A stretch of 14,225 nucleotides of DNA from JAKFEW01 sp036675505 (lineage in GTDB: Bacteria; Cyanobacteriota; Sericytochromatia; S15B-MN24; JAQBPE01): the NCBI GenBank assembly GCA_036675505.1, contig JAKFEW010000057.1:1-14225 (forward strand), written 5' to 3'. Positions 13,364-14,225 of this stretch are shown here, piece by piece. Below the pieces are notes generated by a model. It was given only the letters and a program-made list of their open reading frames with translations. It did no database searches and was not told the DNA's origin. Within the stretch, counting starts at the first letter, position 1; the number at the start of each line of letters is the position of its first letter. The position numbers and the translations under genes were made by a program.

Positions 13364-14225
13364 TCAGCCTGAGGACGTCCGCGCTCCCCAGCCCGCCGGC
13401 GTCGCCGGCTCGAGCCGTCCCCCGATCACGCGCACCACGGTGCCGGGCCGCGCCCAGCGCGCGAGCGCCTCGATGTCCTCGTTCGAGAACCGCACGCAGC
13501 CCCGCGTCCCGGCGGTCCCGATGCTCGTAGGGTCGCTCGTGCCATGCAGGCCGTACGGCGGGCGATCGAGCGCGATCCAGCGGGTGCCGAGCGGGTTCGT
13601 CGGATCCTGGCTGAACGGCGGCCGCATCTGCCCGCGTCCGACGAACGGCGGGTCGGCCACGACGGCCATGACCTTGAAGGTGCCCAACGGCGTGTCACGG
13701 TCCCGCGCGCCCACCGCCACCGCGAGCCGCGCCGTCTCGCGACCGACCTCGCGCACGGAGGCCTTGCGGTCGGCGAGCGAGATGACGATCTCGCGGGCCG
13801 GCGGGATGCGGCCGGGCGCAGAGGACCGGGCATCGTCCGGCACGCGGGGATCGGCGGGCGGCGGTGGCGGCGCCGGCGTCGCGTCGGGTGAAAAGGCGTT
13901 CGGGTCGGTGCCGGGCGGCGGATCGATCGGCGCGTCGGGTGACAGGTCACGCGGGTCGATGCCGGGCGCCGGGTTGATCGGTGCGTCAGGTGAAAGGTCG
14001 TTCGGGTCTGTGCCGGGCGGAGGATTGATCGGCGCGTCGGGCGAGAAGTCACGCAGGTCGATGCCGGGCGCCGGATCGATCGCCCCCGTCGGGTCGATCG
14101 CCGGCGCCGGCGCGATGGCGGCCGCGGCGTGAGGTGCCCGCGGCGCGACCGGCTGCAGGCCGCGAGGCGCGCCGGCCGCCGGCCCTCCGAGCTCACCGGG
14201 CTTGCCGGGCTCGGGCTCGGGCTCG
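13364..14225 (-). CDS. L,D-transpeptidase (YkuD) with proline-rich repeat region, 5' end outside window
   Basis: The frame is open from the stop at 13364 to the right edge, so the protein is at least 287 residues and its N-terminus is missing. The C-terminal YkuD domain (codons from about 13800 to 13390) contains HGTSDPTSIG and RGCVR. His (codon at about 13546) and the catalytic Cys (13498-13496) give the family's HGT...RGCVR motif. These enzymes form 3-3 crosslinks in peptidoglycan or attach proteins to it in the periplasm. Before the domain, four 17-residue units of the type SPDAPINPAPGIDPRDL form an extended spacer. Further upstream is a Pro/Ala/Gly/Glu stretch ending at the window edge. 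A GTG at 13843 could start a shorter form, but the upstream frame is repetitive and open, so the longer reading is preferred. A signal peptide is expected outside the window. Confidence 0.85.
   Translation of the reverse strand, partial: EPEPEPGKPGELGGPAAGAPRGLQPVAPRAPHAAAAIAPAPAIDPTGAIDPAPGIDLRDFSPDAPINPPPGTDPNDLSPDAPINPAPGIDPRDLSPDAPIDPPPGTDPNAFSPDATPAPPPPPADPRVPDDARSSAPGRIPPAREIVISLADRKASVREVGRETARLAVAVGARDRDTPLGTFKVMAVVADPPFVGRGQMRPPFSQDPTNPLGTRWIALDRPPYGLHGTSDPTSIGTAGTRGCVRFSNEDIEALARWARPGTVVRVIGGRLEPATPAGWGARTSSG
13881..14084 (-). repeat. Four 51-bp in-frame tandem repeats in the transpeptidase gene
   Basis: Units begin at 13881, 13932, 13983 and 14034 with GCGTC(G/A)GG and keep an exact 51-bp period (17 codons). 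On the protein side, units alternate between PPGTDPN and APGIDPR/APGIDLR types, implying a 102-bp parental unit that duplicated. The units are rich in Pro and Asp, predicting a stiff acidic spacer that may vary in copy number between strains. Confidence 0.85.

Noticed and set aside
13881..14084. 51-bp repeats as a CRISPR array
   Set aside because: Repeats are contiguous, in frame and codon-periodic with no unique spacers.

Overview
The window comes from a high-GC bacterium with an outer membrane. Two lipoproteins with lipoboxes, a secreted L,D-transpeptidase-like protein, a type IV pilus / type II secretion assembly ATPase and c-di-GMP enzymes all point to a diderm. Every gene is compact and has the same GC-rich codon use. 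No rRNA, tRNA, CRISPR array, phage gene or intact transposase is visible. The taxon cannot be fixed from the sequence. A three-copy TTAA array resembling the cyanobacterial Pho box would fit a non-photosynthetic relative of Cyanobacteria, but that is a hint only.

Layout. Positions 1-260 hold a strong hairpin followed by a T-run, a doubtful 37-codon leader-peptide-like ORF, and the terminator of the next gene. Positions 261-3632 (minus strand) hold a PHP/CehA-type metallohydrolase lipoprotein, a two-HTH regulator and an M14 zinc carboxypeptidase lipoprotein, in transcription order. The carboxypeptidase has its own promoter overlaid by three TTAA repeats at exactly 11-bp spacing. Positions 3811-4326 (plus) encode a secreted Tyr/Asn/Gly-rich protein with a C-terminal SH3b domain. 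Positions 4466-4882 (plus) encode a VOC-fold protein, separated by a symmetrical terminator from a convergent fatty-acid desaturase (4946-5827, minus). Divergent from the desaturase are clpS (5998-6303), a TerB-like protein (6380-6805) and a GspE/PilB ATPase (6863-8602). From 8613 to 14225 (minus) lie a GGDEF protein with a decayed EAL domain, a PAS/GAF/HD-GYP phosphodiesterase, and an L,D-transpeptidase cut by the window edge.

How the genes may work together. The HD-GYP gene is transcribed just ahead of the GGDEF gene, so one stretch encodes a c-di-GMP degrading enzyme and a c-di-GMP making enzyme. The neighbouring pilus/secretion ATPase is a plausible physiological target, though no binding site was shown. 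The two lipoprotein hydrolases around the HTH regulator look like an envelope nutrient-scavenging group.

Most of the window is ordinary chromosomal gene content. The items most worth a second look are the Pho-box-like array, the hairpin element at the left edge, the Tyr-rich SH3 protein, the decayed EAL domain and two apparent leaderless promoters. I found no convincing wholly new multi-gene system.
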